This document shows, piece by piece, positions 1 through 8,827 of a DNA stretch of 64,000 nucleotides. The position numbers were made by a program, and so were the translations under genes. Source of the DNA: Oscillospiraceae bacterium (lineage in GTDB: Bacteria > Bacillota > Clostridia > Oscillospirales > CAG-272); assembly GCA_015065005.1 (NCBI GenBank), contig SVRE01000005.1, positions 1 to 64,000 of the forward strand, given 5' to 3'. The notes below the pieces were generated by a model that had not been told where the DNA came from, ran no database searches, and was given only the letters and a program-made list of their open reading frames with translations. Within the stretch, counting starts at the first letter, position 1; every line of letters starts with the position of its first letter.

Positions 1-66
1 AATGACCGTATTCAATTAAAAACAAAACTGACACCATTAGAAAAACGATGCCAGTTTGCTTCTTAA
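1..66 (+). CDS. IS3-family transposase OrfB, C-terminal end only (cut by window edge)
   Basis: Reading frame 1 is open from base 1 and ends at TAA (64-66), giving a 21-residue tail that contains NDRIQLKTKLTPLEKR. This resembles the conserved end of IS3/IS150-type integrase-core transposases (NxxRIQxKxxxxxPxxxR). Only the extreme C-terminus is inside the window, so the catalytic DDE residues cannot be checked. It is too short for the ORF track. Family assignment rests on one short motif and is moderately sure. Confidence 0.6.
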   Translation, partial: NDRIQLKTKLTPLEKRCQFAS

Positions 67-127
67 AATTTAATATTCTACCATAGGGGGTGTTTTTTGT
101 GCCGTCTGCACAAAATGGTTCACTTCA
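1..127 (+). mobile_element. Right end of a probable IS3-family insertion sequence
   Basis: The transposase tail is followed by about 60 bases of noncoding DNA ending in GGTTCACTTCA near base 127. IS3 elements usually end in TG...CA shortly after orfB, so this is a plausible right terminus. The left end is outside the window, so inverted repeats and target duplication cannot be tested. The exact boundary is a guess. Confidence 0.4.
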
Positions 128-188
128 GTTAGGAGGCTTTTGTTATACAATATAGCGCAAGGGGGTTAACATAGCTGATGAAGGGCTA

Positions 189-800
189 TTAATTTATTTT
201 TTCAAAATCAACAGCACCATGCTTACAAACAGGGCAAACAAAGTCATCAGGTAACGTTTCTCCCTCATATACGTAACCGCAAATTCTGCACACGTATCCC
301 GACTTTTTTGTTTTTTTCTTTGGTTTTACATGCTTGTGATAGTAGTCATACGTCATGCTTTCCTCGTCCCCCATATGGGTAGCCTCGCAAACCTTGCATA
401 TAAACATTCCGTGTGAGCCTAAATCAACATAGCTGCTTACCTCAAGTGAGAAAAATGCGTTAATAATCTCCCCTGAAAGCACTGCCAAGCCGTTTCCACT
501 TTTCCAATGGAAAACGTCCTTGAATTTATCAGCATCACGTCCGCTTTGAAAACCGAAATTTTCAAAAATAGCGAAGGGAGTGTTTGTATTTAGACAATTT
601 ACATTCATTTTTCCCGTGCTTTTTATTACATCGTGGGAGTAATTTTGCTTGCTTATAGTAACGCTGATACACAAAGGGTCGCTTGCCTGCTGAATAACAG
701 TATTTACAATTAAGCCGTTATCCTTTTGCCCGTCATTGCAGGTAACAACATAAAGTCCGTAGCTAATCTTAAAAAGGGAAGAGGGTTCAATTTTTTCCAT
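189..800 (-). CDS. Flavin reductase-like protein fused to rubredoxin (high-molecular-weight rubredoxin type)
   Basis: The 203-residue protein has an N-terminal flavin-reductase/FMN-binding split-barrel domain (about residues 5-150), a lysine-rich linker (KPKKKTKK) and a C-terminal rubredoxin domain. The rubredoxin part shows both iron-ligand pairs, CRICGY and CPVCKHG. In Clostridia and acetogens such fusions pass electrons from NADH to diiron flavoproteins in oxygen or NO defence; that role is inferred from the family. The ATG is preceded by TAAGGAG. Its promoter overlaps the thrS terminator, so it is probably a single-gene unit. No partner flavoprotein gene is in the window. Confidence 0.85.
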   Translation of the reverse strand: MEKIEPSSLFKISYGLYVVTCNDGQKDNGLIVNTVIQQASDPLCISVTISKQNYSHDVIKSTGKMNVNCLNTNTPFAIFENFGFQSGRDADKFKDVFHWKSGNGLAVLSGEIINAFFSLEVSSYVDLGSHGMFICKVCEATHMGDEESMTYDYYHKHVKPKKKTKKSGYVCRICGYVYEGETLPDDFVCPVCKHGAVDFEKIN

Positions 801-832
801 AATAATCTCCTTAGAAGAAATTTCCTAATAAT

Positions 833-861
833 ATTATAACAAAAAAGCCTTGAATTAACAA
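833..861 (-). promoter_or_regulatory. Promoter of the flavin reductase-rubredoxin gene
   Basis: On the minus strand: TTGTTA, 17 bases, TATAAT. The -35 box lies inside the stem of the thrS terminator, so the two signals share DNA. Confidence 0.6.
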
Positions 862-871
862 GGCTTTTTTG
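841..871 (-). terminator. Intrinsic terminator of thrS
   Basis: AAAAAAGCCTTG-aattaa-CAAGGCTTTTTT: a GC-containing stem followed by a T-run on the minus strand, directly after the thrS stop codon. Confidence 0.85.
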
Positions 872-874
872 TGT

Positions 875-2803
875 TTATCTCTTTTTGGTGTCTATTTCTT
901 CCTTAAGCTTAGCCACCATTTCATCAACAGGCATAACACCACAGTCAATACCGCCGCGTGCGCGAAGAGAAACAGTGCCGTTTTCCTTCTCGTTAGCACC
1001 AACAACAATTACATAGTTAATCTTTTGCAGCTGTGCCTCACGGATTCTCTTACCCATTGTTTCATTACGGCAATCAACCTCAACTCTCATACCCTGTGCA
1101 AGCATCTTGCTTTCAATTTCTTTTGCATAGTCATCAAAGTCAGAGTTAATAGGAACAATAGTTGCCTGTGTTGGGGACAACCAAAGCGGCAAAGCACCGG
1201 CATACTTTTCAAGTATAAGCGCAAGTGTTCTTTCGTAGCAGCCAAGTGATGTTCTGTGGATAATGTATGGTGTTGCAAGCTGGTTGTTGGAGTCAACATA
1301 TTCCATGCCAAACTTCTTAGCAAGAAGCATATCAATCTGGATTGTAACAATAGTGTCCTCTTTACCGAATACATTCTTGCACTGGATGTCAAGCTTAGGA
1401 CCGTAGAAGGCAGCCTCATCAATACCAATTTCGTACTTTAAGCCGATTTCATCAAGGAGCTTGCCCATAATTTCCTGTGCTTCGTTCCATTGCTCGGGAG
1501 TACCCTCGTACTTGTCTGTGCGGTTAGGGTCCCACTGTGAGAAACGGAAGGTGCAATCCTCCCAAAGACCAACGGTTTCAAGGCAGTACTTTGCAAGGTC
1601 AAGACAGCCCTTGAATTCCTCTGCAAGCTGGTCAGGGCGAAGCACTAAGTGTCCCTCGGAAATAGTAAACTGTCTTACGCGGATAAGACCGTGCATTTCA
1701 CCGCTGTCCTCGTTTCTGAAAAGAGTAGAGGTTTCGCCAAGACGCATAGGCAGGTCACGGTAAGAACGCTTCTTATTTAAAAATACTTGATATTGGAATG
1801 GGCATGTCATAGGACGTAGCGCAAAGCATTCCTTTGTATAGTCATCCGGGTCGCCCATTACAAACATACCGTCAAGGTAGTGGTCCCAGTGGCCGGAAAT
1901 CTTGTAAAGCTCTCTCTTTGCCATCAAAGGTGTCTTGGTAAGGAGGTAGCCTCTCTTTTGCTCAGTGTCCTCAACCCAACGCTGTAAAAGCTGGATAACA
2001 CGGGAGCCCTTTGGTAAAAGAATCGGTAAGCCCTGACCGATAGAATCAACAGTTGTAAAGAACTCAAGCTCACGTCCTATTTTGTTGTGGTCGCGCTTTC
2101 TTGCTTCTTCCATAGCGGTTAAATGTGCGTTCAATTCATCCTTGGATGGGAAGGCAACGCCGTAAACTCTTTGTAGCTGCTTGTTCTTTTGGTCACCCTT
2201 CCAGTAAGCGCCTGTGCATTGGAGCAGCTTAAGCGCCTTTACCGCACCTGTTGAAAAAAGGTGTGGGCCTGCGCAAAGGTCAACAAAATCACCCTGCTGG
2301 TAAAAGCTGATAACAGAGCCCTCTGGAAGCTCATTTATAAGCTGAACCTTGTAAGGCTCACCCTTTTCCTCCATAAATTTAACAGCCTCGTCACGTGGAA
2401 GCTCAAAGCGTTCAATCTTCAAGTTTTCCTTAACAATCTTCTTCATTTCGTCCTCAAGCTTTTTGAGAACATCGGGAGAAAAGGCAACATCACTGTCAAA
2501 GTCATAGTAAAAGCCGTTTTCAATAGCAGGACCTATTGTAAGCTTGGTTTCTGGGTAAAGTCTTTTTACCGCCTGTGCCAAAATATGTGATGCTGTGTGC
2601 CAGAATACGTGCTTTCCGTCAGCCTGTGCAAAGGTCAGAAGCTCCGCACTGTCACCGTCATTTAAAGACGCGGTCATGGCGCATACTGTGCCGTTTACTT
2701 TAGCAGCAATAACGCTTCTGTCAACAAACTCACCACGTCTTGCGTGGTCATAAACAGTTTCGCCATTAACAAATTCAATTTCTTTTCCGTTGATAATAAC
2801 CAT
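875..2803 (-). CDS. thrS: Threonyl-tRNA synthetase
   Basis: Charges tRNA-Thr with threonine in the cytoplasm. The 642-residue protein has the expected order: N-terminal TGS domain (VIINGKEIEF), editing domain with HTASH, class II catalytic core with MTCPF (zinc-ligand Cys), motif 2 (FRNEDSGEMHGLIRVRQF) and a zinc-ligand His region (SEGHL), motif 3 region (HRTSLGCYERTLALILE), and a C-terminal anticodon-binding domain (VGANEKENGTVSLR). Length is normal for the family. The start was moved nine codons in from the track start, because AAGGAGG lies 5 bases before ATG at 2803 and the upstream codons overlap the T-box region. It is controlled by a threonine T-box. Confidence 0.97.
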   Translation of the reverse strand: MVIINGKEIEFVNGETVYDHARRGEFVDRSVIAAKVNGTVCAMTASLNDGDSAELLTFAQADGKHVFWHTASHILAQAVKRLYPETKLTIGPAIENGFYYDFDSDVAFSPDVLKKLEDEMKKIVKENLKIERFELPRDEAVKFMEEKGEPYKVQLINELPEGSVISFYQQGDFVDLCAGPHLFSTGAVKALKLLQCTGAYWKGDQKNKQLQRVYGVAFPSKDELNAHLTAMEEARKRDHNKIGRELEFFTTVDSIGQGLPILLPKGSRVIQLLQRWVEDTEQKRGYLLTKTPLMAKRELYKISGHWDHYLDGMFVMGDPDDYTKECFALRPMTCPFQYQVFLNKKRSYRDLPMRLGETSTLFRNEDSGEMHGLIRVRQFTISEGHLVLRPDQLAEEFKGCLDLAKYCLETVGLWEDCTFRFSQWDPNRTDKYEGTPEQWNEAQEIMGKLLDEIGLKYEIGIDEAAFYGPKLDIQCKNVFGKEDTIVTIQIDMLLAKKFGMEYVDSNNQLATPYIIHRTSLGCYERTLALILEKYAGALPLWLSPTQATIVPINSDFDDYAKEIESKMLAQGMRVEVDCRNETMGKRIREAQLQKINYVIVVGANEKENGTVSLRARGGIDCGVMPVDEMVAKLKEEIDTKKR

Positions 2804-2820
2804 AAAATCCTCCTTAAAAT

Positions 2821-3015
2821 TAAAAAACACCTCGACAAAAGCATAAAAGCCTTGTCGGGGTGCAGAAATATCTACACGGTTCCACCCGAGATTTAACTTA
2901 ATTTATTGTACTTGTTAACAGTAAATGGTACCCCAAATGCCAATTGCGATTGCACTTTCAGCCACGGTGCAATTCTCTGTACGCTTGAATCAGATGGGAC
3001 GTGTTTTACCCAAAT
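2821..3015 (-). promoter_or_regulatory. T-box leader (tRNA-Thr sensing riboswitch)
   Basis: On the minus strand the leader carries the T-box core GGGTGGAACCGTG (about 2875-2888), a Stem I hairpin ATTGCAC...GTGCAAT with an AGAGA-like start, and a terminator CACCCCGACAA...TTGTCGAGGTG plus T-run (2821-2862). An ACC triplet (Thr) inside GGGTACCATT (about 2927-2932) is a candidate specifier codon. Known T-boxes stop transcription when the tRNA is charged. Domain boundaries are approximate. Confidence 0.9.
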
Positions 3016-3023
3016 ACACATAG

Positions 3024-3052
3024 ATTATAACACTTAAAATTTATTTTGTCAA
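3024..3052 (-). promoter_or_regulatory. Promoter of the T-box/thrS transcript
   Basis: Perfect sigma-A consensus on the minus strand: TTGACA, 17 bases, TATAAT. Confidence 0.9.
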
Positions 3053-3065
3053 GTACAAAAATATA

Positions 3066-3094
3066 TTGACTAAAGAGCAAAAAAATGCTACAAT
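3066..3094 (+). promoter_or_regulatory. Promoter of the membrane protein/FAD oxidoreductase pair
   Basis: TTGACT, 17 bases, TACAAT. The TTG used as the start in the ORF track is this -35 box, which argues against that start. The thrS promoter lies 14 bases away in the opposite direction. Confidence 0.75.
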
Positions 3095-3113
3095 TTTAAA
3101 AGAGGTGATAAAA

Positions 3114-3545
3114 TTGAAAAACAAGGTGTATATTACCGTTTTGCTCTCACATTTAATAGTATTGTTGTCGCTTTTTGCGCCTATTATACGTGTAAATTTA
3201 GGAGAAATGAAGGTTGAGGGCGAAAGCCTTTTGGATAGCTATTATACCAATATTGTTGAATCTGTTTTGAATAATGCCTACGATGTAACAACAATACTGA
3301 TGCTTGTTTTGGTGTTCTTTCATATGTGCGGAATTGCAAACGCAATTTACGGCTTGATAAGAAAGGGATACAGAAACAGGACTATAAATGTAACAGTTGC
3401 ACTGAGCTTTGCCTCAGGCTTAATGGGTGCCTTGCAGCTTTATTCAAAATCCTATGTGTTGTTTGCTATATGCGCAGCTTCATTTTTGGTGTTGTCTGCC
3501 TGCTCAATGCTACTTGTAAAGGAGGATGGACGACAATGTATTTAG
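3114..3545 (+). CDS. Small integral membrane protein, unknown function
   Basis: The 143-residue protein has four likely membrane segments: YITVLLSHLIVLLSLFAPII near the start, then VTTILMLVLVFFHMCGI, VTVALSFASGLMGAL and VLFAICAASFLVLSACSML. A short polar loop lies between the first two. No family is recognised. I use the TTG at 3114, preceded by AGAGGTG, and not the track TTG at 3066, which lies in the promoter. It overlaps the next gene by 10 bases, so the two are probably translated together, but the pairing suggests no particular function. Confidence 0.6.
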   Translation: MKNKVYITVLLSHLIVLLSLFAPIIRVNLGEMKVEGESLLDSYYTNIVESVLNNAYDVTTILMLVLVFFHMCGIANAIYGLIRKGYRNRTINVTVALSFASGLMGALQLYSKSYVLFAICAASFLVLSACSMLLVKEDGRQCI

Positions 3546-4828
3546 AAAAAGAAAGAGAATTACCTGTAATTGCTAAAACGCAGGTGCTTGTTTGCGGTGG
3601 TGGACCTGCCGGTGTGGGTGCCGCTGTGCGCGCATCCCAGCTTGGCGTAAAAACTATGGTCGTTGAAATGCAGGACTGCTTGGGCGGTGTTGCAACGGCA
3701 GGTATGATGTCGCACTGGACGGGCTGGTCAAGCAGTAAAATTCTTCATCAAATCCAATCAAGGTGTGAGAAAAAGGGTAAAGCGCTTGGCTGGATAGACC
3801 AGAAGGATGTACGTGATATAACCATAGACCAGGAAATTATGAAAATTGTTCTTAACGAAATGGCGCTTGAAAACGGTATAGAGTTGCTTTTCTACACAAT
3901 GATATGCGGTGCTATTGTTGAAGACGGTGAAATTAAGGGCGTAATTGTTGAAAATAAAAGTGGGCGCGGAGCTATACTTGCGGATGTGGTAATTGATGCC
4001 ACAGGTGACGGCGATGTTGCTGCCTACGCAGGCGTTCCATATTATAAGGGCAGAGAAGAGGACGGCAAAATGCAGCCCTGCACCCTTATGTTTAAGGTGG
4101 GCGGCGTTGATTATTCCCATGCTGTATTACCGCCAAGCTTTGAAACAAGAGTGGAAACAGAAAAAGGGGAGCTGCAATCTCTTGCAAAGGAGTTTTTGCC
4201 CTTTCCCGCAGGCCACGTCCTTTTGTATCCACAGCACACTCCGGGTACAGTTTGCTGTAATATGACTAATGCAATCAATGTTGACGCAACAGACGGCTTT
4301 AGCTTGACTAAGGGTATGCTTACCTGCCGCAGTCAAATTGAGCCGATAATTAAGTTTTTGAGGGAATATGCCCCAGGCTATGAGAATTGTTGGCTTATGG
4401 GCTCAGCCTCCTTGATCGGTATTCGTGAAACAAGGCACTTTGAGGGCTTGGAGAAGCTGACTCCCGATGATATTTTGAAGGCGCGATATTTTGACAATTG
4501 GGTTGTAAGATACGCATCCTTCAATTTCGATGTTCATAATATGTCGGGTGCCAGCCTTGATGAAACAGGCGTACAGGCAAAATGGAATCAGCCCGATGCA
4601 TATTCAATCCCCTATGGCTGCTTGCTTCCCGTAAATGTGGAAAGCCTTCTCTTAAGCGGCAGGAACATAAGCGGTACCCATCTTGCCCACTCAAACTACC
4701 GCGTAATGCCAATAGCTATGGCACTGGGCGAAGCCGCAGGTACAGCCGCCGCCCTTAAATTAAAGCAACGCCTAAAATCCCTGCGTGACGTAAGCGTGAA
4801 GGAAATCCAATCAATAGTCGGAGAATAA
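3536..4828 (+). CDS. FAD-dependent oxidoreductase (FAD_oxidored type)
   Basis: The 430-residue protein starts with an FAD-binding Rossmann motif (VLVCGGGPAGVGAAVRA) and then LGGVATAGMMSHW. Further on it has VVIDATGDGDVAAYAG and a C-terminal FAD-closing motif, LLLSGRNISGTHLAHSNYR followed by ALGEAAGTAAAL. These are hallmarks of the FAD_oxidored family, whose substrates are mostly unknown. The track start is wrong: the first 70 residues are a shadow of the upstream gene, and AAAGGAGGATGG precedes ATG 3536. No signal peptide is visible, so it should be cytosolic. Confidence 0.85.
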   Translation: MYLEKERELPVIAKTQVLVCGGGPAGVGAAVRASQLGVKTMVVEMQDCLGGVATAGMMSHWTGWSSSKILHQIQSRCEKKGKALGWIDQKDVRDITIDQEIMKIVLNEMALENGIELLFYTMICGAIVEDGEIKGVIVENKSGRGAILADVVIDATGDGDVAAYAGVPYYKGREEDGKMQPCTLMFKVGGVDYSHAVLPPSFETRVETEKGELQSLAKEFLPFPAGHVLLYPQHTPGTVCCNMTNAINVDATDGFSLTKGMLTCRSQIEPIIKFLREYAPGYENCWLMGSASLIGIRETRHFEGLEKLTPDDILKARYFDNWVVRYASFNFDVHNMSGASLDETGVQAKWNQPDAYSIPYGCLLPVNVESLLLSGRNISGTHLAHSNYRVMPIAMALGEAAGTAAALKLKQRLKSLRDVSVKEIQSIVGE

Positions 4829-4845
4829 TCAATAATACAAAAATA

Positions 4846-4877
4846 CGAAAGGAGCAGATTTTATTCTGCTCCTTTCG
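4846..4877 (-). terminator. Hairpin between convergent genes
   Basis: CGAAAGGAGCAGA-tttta-TCTGCTCCTTTCG, a 13-base stem. The T-rich side is on the minus strand (GTATTTTTGTATTATT), so it mainly serves the large lipoprotein gene, and may also stop the plus-strand transcript. Confidence 0.7.
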
Positions 4878-4921
4878 CGCGCTAATATAAAGCTATCGCA
4901 TTATTGTATATTTGTGTAATC

Positions 4922-7900
4922 TTACTCTTGCAGTAAAAAATCATCCCAGTTTATGTCCACATTAATATTACCCATTAATGTTATAGTAATATCGCCCGCA
5001 AAATAATTTTTCATAGAATCTATGATGTCCATACAGCAATTTTCGTAGTATGCTTCAGCCATCTCAAAACTTTCGAAGAATATAACCTGTATAAAATCAC
5101 TGTTATTTTGCGCTATAAACATATCGGTGATTGCAACGGTAACGCCGAATTGCTCTTGTGCTACGCTCTCTTGATTGCGTAAATCGTCTTCAGTGGCAAT
5201 TGTTAAGGTGTACCCGTTATTTTCTAAATATTCAATCATTTTACCGTAATCGTGATAGCCCTGTGTGTAAGTAGCCTCAGTGTCGGATGGTACATTTCGT
5301 ACATACTTGTATTGATAATCTACTTCCGTTAGGTTGAAAGCTGCTTCTTTAGGGTCGCTGACATCAACCTCCATAAAGCCCCCAACGATCCAATTGTCCG
5401 TCTTAGCAAAAGTTACACTTTCAAGGTAGATGCAATTGTAGAAGGCGTGTGAGCCGATTTCAATAATATTCTCAGGTATGTATATGGTTTTAATTACCAT
5501 GCAACTCTTAAAAGCATTTTTTCCTATTTTTGTAACAGGCAAACCACTGTGAGTGTTGGGTATAATAACATCACTATCTGTACAGTTACCAATACCACTT
5601 ACTGTATAGTGTGTAGAGTCTTCACTTAAAGTAAGCTCAAGTCCGTTTTCCGCAAAGTAAATATTGGTTTTCTTAAGTGCAAGCTTACAGTTGTAATTTT
5701 CGTTATCCAAGATAACAGGTTCATTGTTTAGCTCATATCCGCCGTTGCTTGCGAGTCCTGTGACCTTAACACTAATCTCATTTCCATTCAAAGCCACATA
5801 TGCACATGCTTTACCGTCATTGTCTGTAACGAGAGTGTTTTTAAATGCTTTCTCGCCTTGATAGAGTTGGACTGTTGCACCGGAAATTCCTTGTTCTTGA
5901 TCATCAACTACGTTAACCGTAACTTTTTGTATGCAAATTGTTAGTGACTGTGAATCGGTATCAAAGTATACAAATTCGCTCGATTCATAGAAATCGCTCA
6001 TACTATTGATAGAAACAACCCTTGCCATAAATTGTTTGTCATTAGGTATGCACTTTATTGAGCATGTACCGCTTTCGTCTGTCATAATTGTTGTACCGTA
6101 GCATAAATCACCTTGACAGATTTGAATATGTGCTCCACAAACTGCCTCGCCGCTTTGATTTAGTACGGTAACAGTAGCTTCTAAAGTTTCAGTTCCCCAC
6201 ACGATTTCGCAATCATTCTTAGCCCAATTTTCACCCCAACCAACCGGTTGATAGCTTGCTTCACAGTATATGGTAGGGGTTATGGTAGAGTTGCTACCGA
6301 AAATATAAAATGCATCGTTGCCTATGTTTGTTACACTGTTAGGTATCACTACATTAGCGAGAATGCAACCTAAGAATGCTGTCTCGCCTATACTTATTAC
6401 ACTATCGGGTATTGTTATGCTTGTAAGTCTGCAATAAGCGAAAGCACTTTTGTCTATGCTTGTTACGCTATTGGGTATTGTTACACTTGTTAGTCTGTAG
6501 CAATTAAAAAACAGCCTTTCGCTTATGCTTGTCACACTATCTGGTATTATTACGCTTGTTAGGTTTTGACAATATTCAAACGCACTGTTACCTATGCTTG
6601 TTACATTGTCAGGTATCGTTATGCTTGTTAAATTTGTGCAACTACGGAAAGCATCATCTCCTATCATTGTTATACTGTTCGGCATCGTTATACTTGTCAA
6701 GCTTATGCAACCAGCAAACGCAAAATCGTTTATGCTTGTACATGCGCTATTTTCTTCAAATACAACGCTAGTTAATTTTGGAAAACCAGCAAATAAATGG
6801 CTTGGAATTTTAGTTACATTGCTTCCTATATGTACTGTTATTCCATTGCCGTTTTCGCCTGCATTGTCAAATACATAGTTATCTTCGCTTAAATCCAACA
6901 TTTCAGTTGCATTAAAGTTGATTTCGGTTAAGCTTATGCACTCATCAAACACACCGTTGCCCATGCTTTTTACACTATCGGGTATTGTTACGCTTGTCAA
7001 ACTTGTGCAATAGTAGAATGCATCATCGCCTATGCTTATTACACTATTGGGTATTGTTATGCTTGTCAGGTTTTTGCAAAATTGGAATGCACAATCACCT
7101 ATGCTTGTTACACTATCGGGTATTGTTACGCTTGTCAAACTTGTGCAATAGTAGAATGCATCATCGCCTATGCTTGTACATGTGCTATTTTCTTCAAATA
7201 CTACACTTGTTAATTTTGATGCACCGGCAAACAAGCGGTTTGGAATTTTTGATACACTGATTCCTATATTTACCGTTATTCCATTACCATTTTCTCCTGT
7301 ATTGTAAAATAAACAGTTATCTTCGCTTAAATCCATCATTTCAGTTGCGTTAAAGTTAATTTCAGTTAAGCTTTCGCAATTTCTGAATGCTTCATCGCCT
7401 ATGCTTATTACACTATTGGGTATTGTTATGCTTGTCAGGTTTTTGCAAAATTGGAATGCAGAACAAATAATCTTTGTATTTTCATTTATTTTACAACTTG
7501 ATATGGACAAATTCTTTGCTTCTATAAGAACTAAATACGGATTTTTTTCATTTCCCATATAATATCCGTTATCATATTCGTTATACTTTAGACTTGTGCA
7601 ACCACGGAACGCAGAACCTCCTATACTTGTTACGCTATCGGGTATAGTTATGCTTGTAAGACTTGTGCAATAATAGAATGCGAGATCGCCTATGCTTGTA
7701 CATACGCTATTTTCTTCAAATATAACACTCGTTAAATTTTCTTTTGATGAGGAATAACTAGGATAGAATAAATAGCTTGGTATTTTAGTTACATTGCTTC
7801 CTATATTTAATGTTATTCCATTGCCTTCTGCACCTGCGTTGTGAAACACATAGTTGTTATCATTTAAATCTGTCATTTCAGTCGCATTGAAATAAATTTG

Positions 7901-8719
7901 TGTTAAATTTGTGCAATTATGGAATGCATAAACGTCAATAACTGCTACGCTTTTCCCGATTGTTACGCTTGTAAGGCTAGTGCAACCTGAGAATGCAGAA
8001 TAGTCTATGTTTGTGACACTGTCCGGTATTGTTACGCTTGTAAGGCTGTCATATTTTGCAAACGCATTATAGCCAATCCTTGTTACCGGCAAGCCTTCAT
8101 ATGTGCTTGGTATATAGAGTTCTGTATCAGTACAGGTGCCCATGCCGGAAACAGTATAATATGTGCTGTCCTCACTTAAAGTATATTCAAGTTCTACACT
8201 TATTTTTTCGCCACATCTATCACAACATCCATTCACATAGTTATGTCCTGTTGCTTTGATTTCTTCGGTTAATGTCTCACCGCATGAGCAGGTCTTTTCC
8301 TTTAAGCCGTTTTCTGTACAGGTGGGCTCTTTTGTTGCTGTCCATTCACTGTAAACGTGCTTATGCGGCACATCGGGGCTTGTATTATCGGTTTTACTTG
8401 AATCTGTTGTGTCGCCTGAACCATTCATATCGCCTGAATCGGTCGTATCACTTGAACCTGTATCGTTACTTGAATCGGTCGTACCACTTGAACCTGTAGC
8501 GTTACTTGAATCAGTTGTGCCACTTGAACCAGAGGTATTATTCGAATCAGTTGTACCGCTAAAATCTGTGATGTCGGAGCCTTCAACAGAAATGTCTGTG
8601 CTTGAATTTGTTGCTTTGCTTGAGGTTGAGCTGTTATCACCACCAAAGCACGAGGCGAGCAAGCAGCTTGCCAAAATGCAAATTAAGATAAGCGTTGATA
8701 AAAATGTTAATTTTTTCAT
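4922..8719 (-). CDS. Large BspA-like leucine-rich-repeat surface lipoprotein
   Basis: The 1265-residue protein starts with a lipoprotein signal peptide (KKLTFLSTLILICILASC, with a second LLASC just after). Next come a Ser/Thr/Asp/Asn/Gly linker of imperfect TTDSSN-type repeats and a Cys-pair module (EPTCTENGLKEKTCSCGE, CCDRCGE). A long run of LRR_5/BspA repeats of about 23 residues follows (SVTIPDSVTSIGDxAFxxCxSLT), then two Ig-like or regulatory-type beta domains (TVTVLNQSGEAV, VTVNVVDDQEQGISGATV), another repeat block and an acidic C-terminal domain. ATG 8719 has AGGAG at the right distance. BspA-like proteins are surface-exposed and often involved in adhesion or protein binding; the ligand here is unknown. 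Several repeats are identical at the DNA level. Confidence 0.9.
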   Translation of the reverse strand: MKKLTFLSTLILICILASCLLASCFGGDNSSTSSKATNSSTDISVEGSDITDFSGTTDSNNTSGSSGTTDSSNATGSSGTTDSSNDTGSSDTTDSGDMNGSGDTTDSSKTDNTSPDVPHKHVYSEWTATKEPTCTENGLKEKTCSCGETLTEEIKATGHNYVNGCCDRCGEKISVELEYTLSEDSTYYTVSGMGTCTDTELYIPSTYEGLPVTRIGYNAFAKYDSLTSVTIPDSVTNIDYSAFSGCTSLTSVTIGKSVAVIDVYAFHNCTNLTQIYFNATEMTDLNDNNYVFHNAGAEGNGITLNIGSNVTKIPSYLFYPSYSSSKENLTSVIFEENSVCTSIGDLAFYYCTSLTSITIPDSVTSIGGSAFRGCTSLKYNEYDNGYYMGNEKNPYLVLIEAKNLSISSCKINENTKIICSAFQFCKNLTSITIPNSVISIGDEAFRNCESLTEINFNATEMMDLSEDNCLFYNTGENGNGITVNIGISVSKIPNRLFAGASKLTSVVFEENSTCTSIGDDAFYYCTSLTSVTIPDSVTSIGDCAFQFCKNLTSITIPNSVISIGDDAFYYCTSLTSVTIPDSVKSMGNGVFDECISLTEINFNATEMLDLSEDNYVFDNAGENGNGITVHIGSNVTKIPSHLFAGFPKLTSVVFEENSACTSINDFAFAGCISLTSITMPNSITMIGDDAFRSCTNLTSITIPDNVTSIGNSAFEYCQNLTSVIIPDSVTSISERLFFNCYRLTSVTIPNSVTSIDKSAFAYCRLTSITIPDSVISIGETAFLGCILANVVIPNSVTNIGNDAFYIFGSNSTITPTIYCEASYQPVGWGENWAKNDCEIVWGTETLEATVTVLNQSGEAVCGAHIQICQGDLCYGTTIMTDESGTCSIKCIPNDKQFMARVVSINSMSDFYESSEFVYFDTDSQSLTICIQKVTVNVVDDQEQGISGATVQLYQGEKAFKNTLVTDNDGKACAYVALNGNEISVKVTGLASNGGYELNNEPVILDNENYNCKLALKKTNIYFAENGLELTLSEDSTHYTVSGIGNCTDSDVIIPNTHSGLPVTKIGKNAFKSCMVIKTIYIPENIIEIGSHAFYNCIYLESVTFAKTDNWIVGGFMEVDVSDPKEAAFNLTEVDYQYKYVRNVPSDTEATYTQGYHDYGKMIEYLENNGYTLTIATEDDLRNQESVAQEQFGVTVAITDMFIAQNNSDFIQVIFFESFEMAEAYYENCCMDIIDSMKNYFAGDITITLMGNINVDINWDDFLLQE
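6970..7460 (-). repeat. Exact intragenic LRR repeats (68-69 bp copies)
   Basis: Bases 6970-7037 and 7108-7175 are identical over 68 bases, 138 bases (two repeat units) apart. Bases 7023-7091 and 7392-7460 are identical over 69 bases, one 23-residue repeat unit. Other units differ at many positions, so these are recent duplications or gene conversions. Confidence 0.85.
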
Positions 8720-8749
8720 ATTCATTCTCCTTTGTGTATAAATTCTTAT

Positions 8750-8809
8750 CTTTAACACAATTATAACTTATAAATATTGTTAAAGTCAAGAAAATTCTCA
8801 ACTTTAACA
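8750..8809. promoter_or_regulatory. Candidate operator: three TGTTAAAG sites between divergent genes
   Basis: TGTTAAAGT (8778-8786) and ACTTTAACA (8801-8809) form a perfect 9-base inverted repeat with a 14-base centre. A third site, CTTTAACA, lies at 8750-8757. The sites flank and overlap the lipoprotein promoter and sit just upstream of an HTH gene remnant, so they may have been its operator (inference). Confidence 0.6.
8760..8789 (-). promoter_or_regulatory. Promoter of the BspA-like lipoprotein gene
   Basis: Minus strand: TTGACT, 18 bases, TATAAT. The -35 box is inside the TGTTAAAGT inverted repeat. Confidence 0.75.
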
Positions 8810-8827
8810 CATTTAAAGAGGTTAATC

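Noticed and set aside
3326-3535. 70-residue N-terminal extension of the FAD oxidoreductase
   Set aside because: It is out-of-frame sequence of the upstream membrane protein gene; the true start has AAAGGAGG.
8425-8646. Minus-strand 73-residue ORF and several plus-strand ORFs across 6529-8741
   Set aside because: Frame shadows of the repetitive lipoprotein gene.
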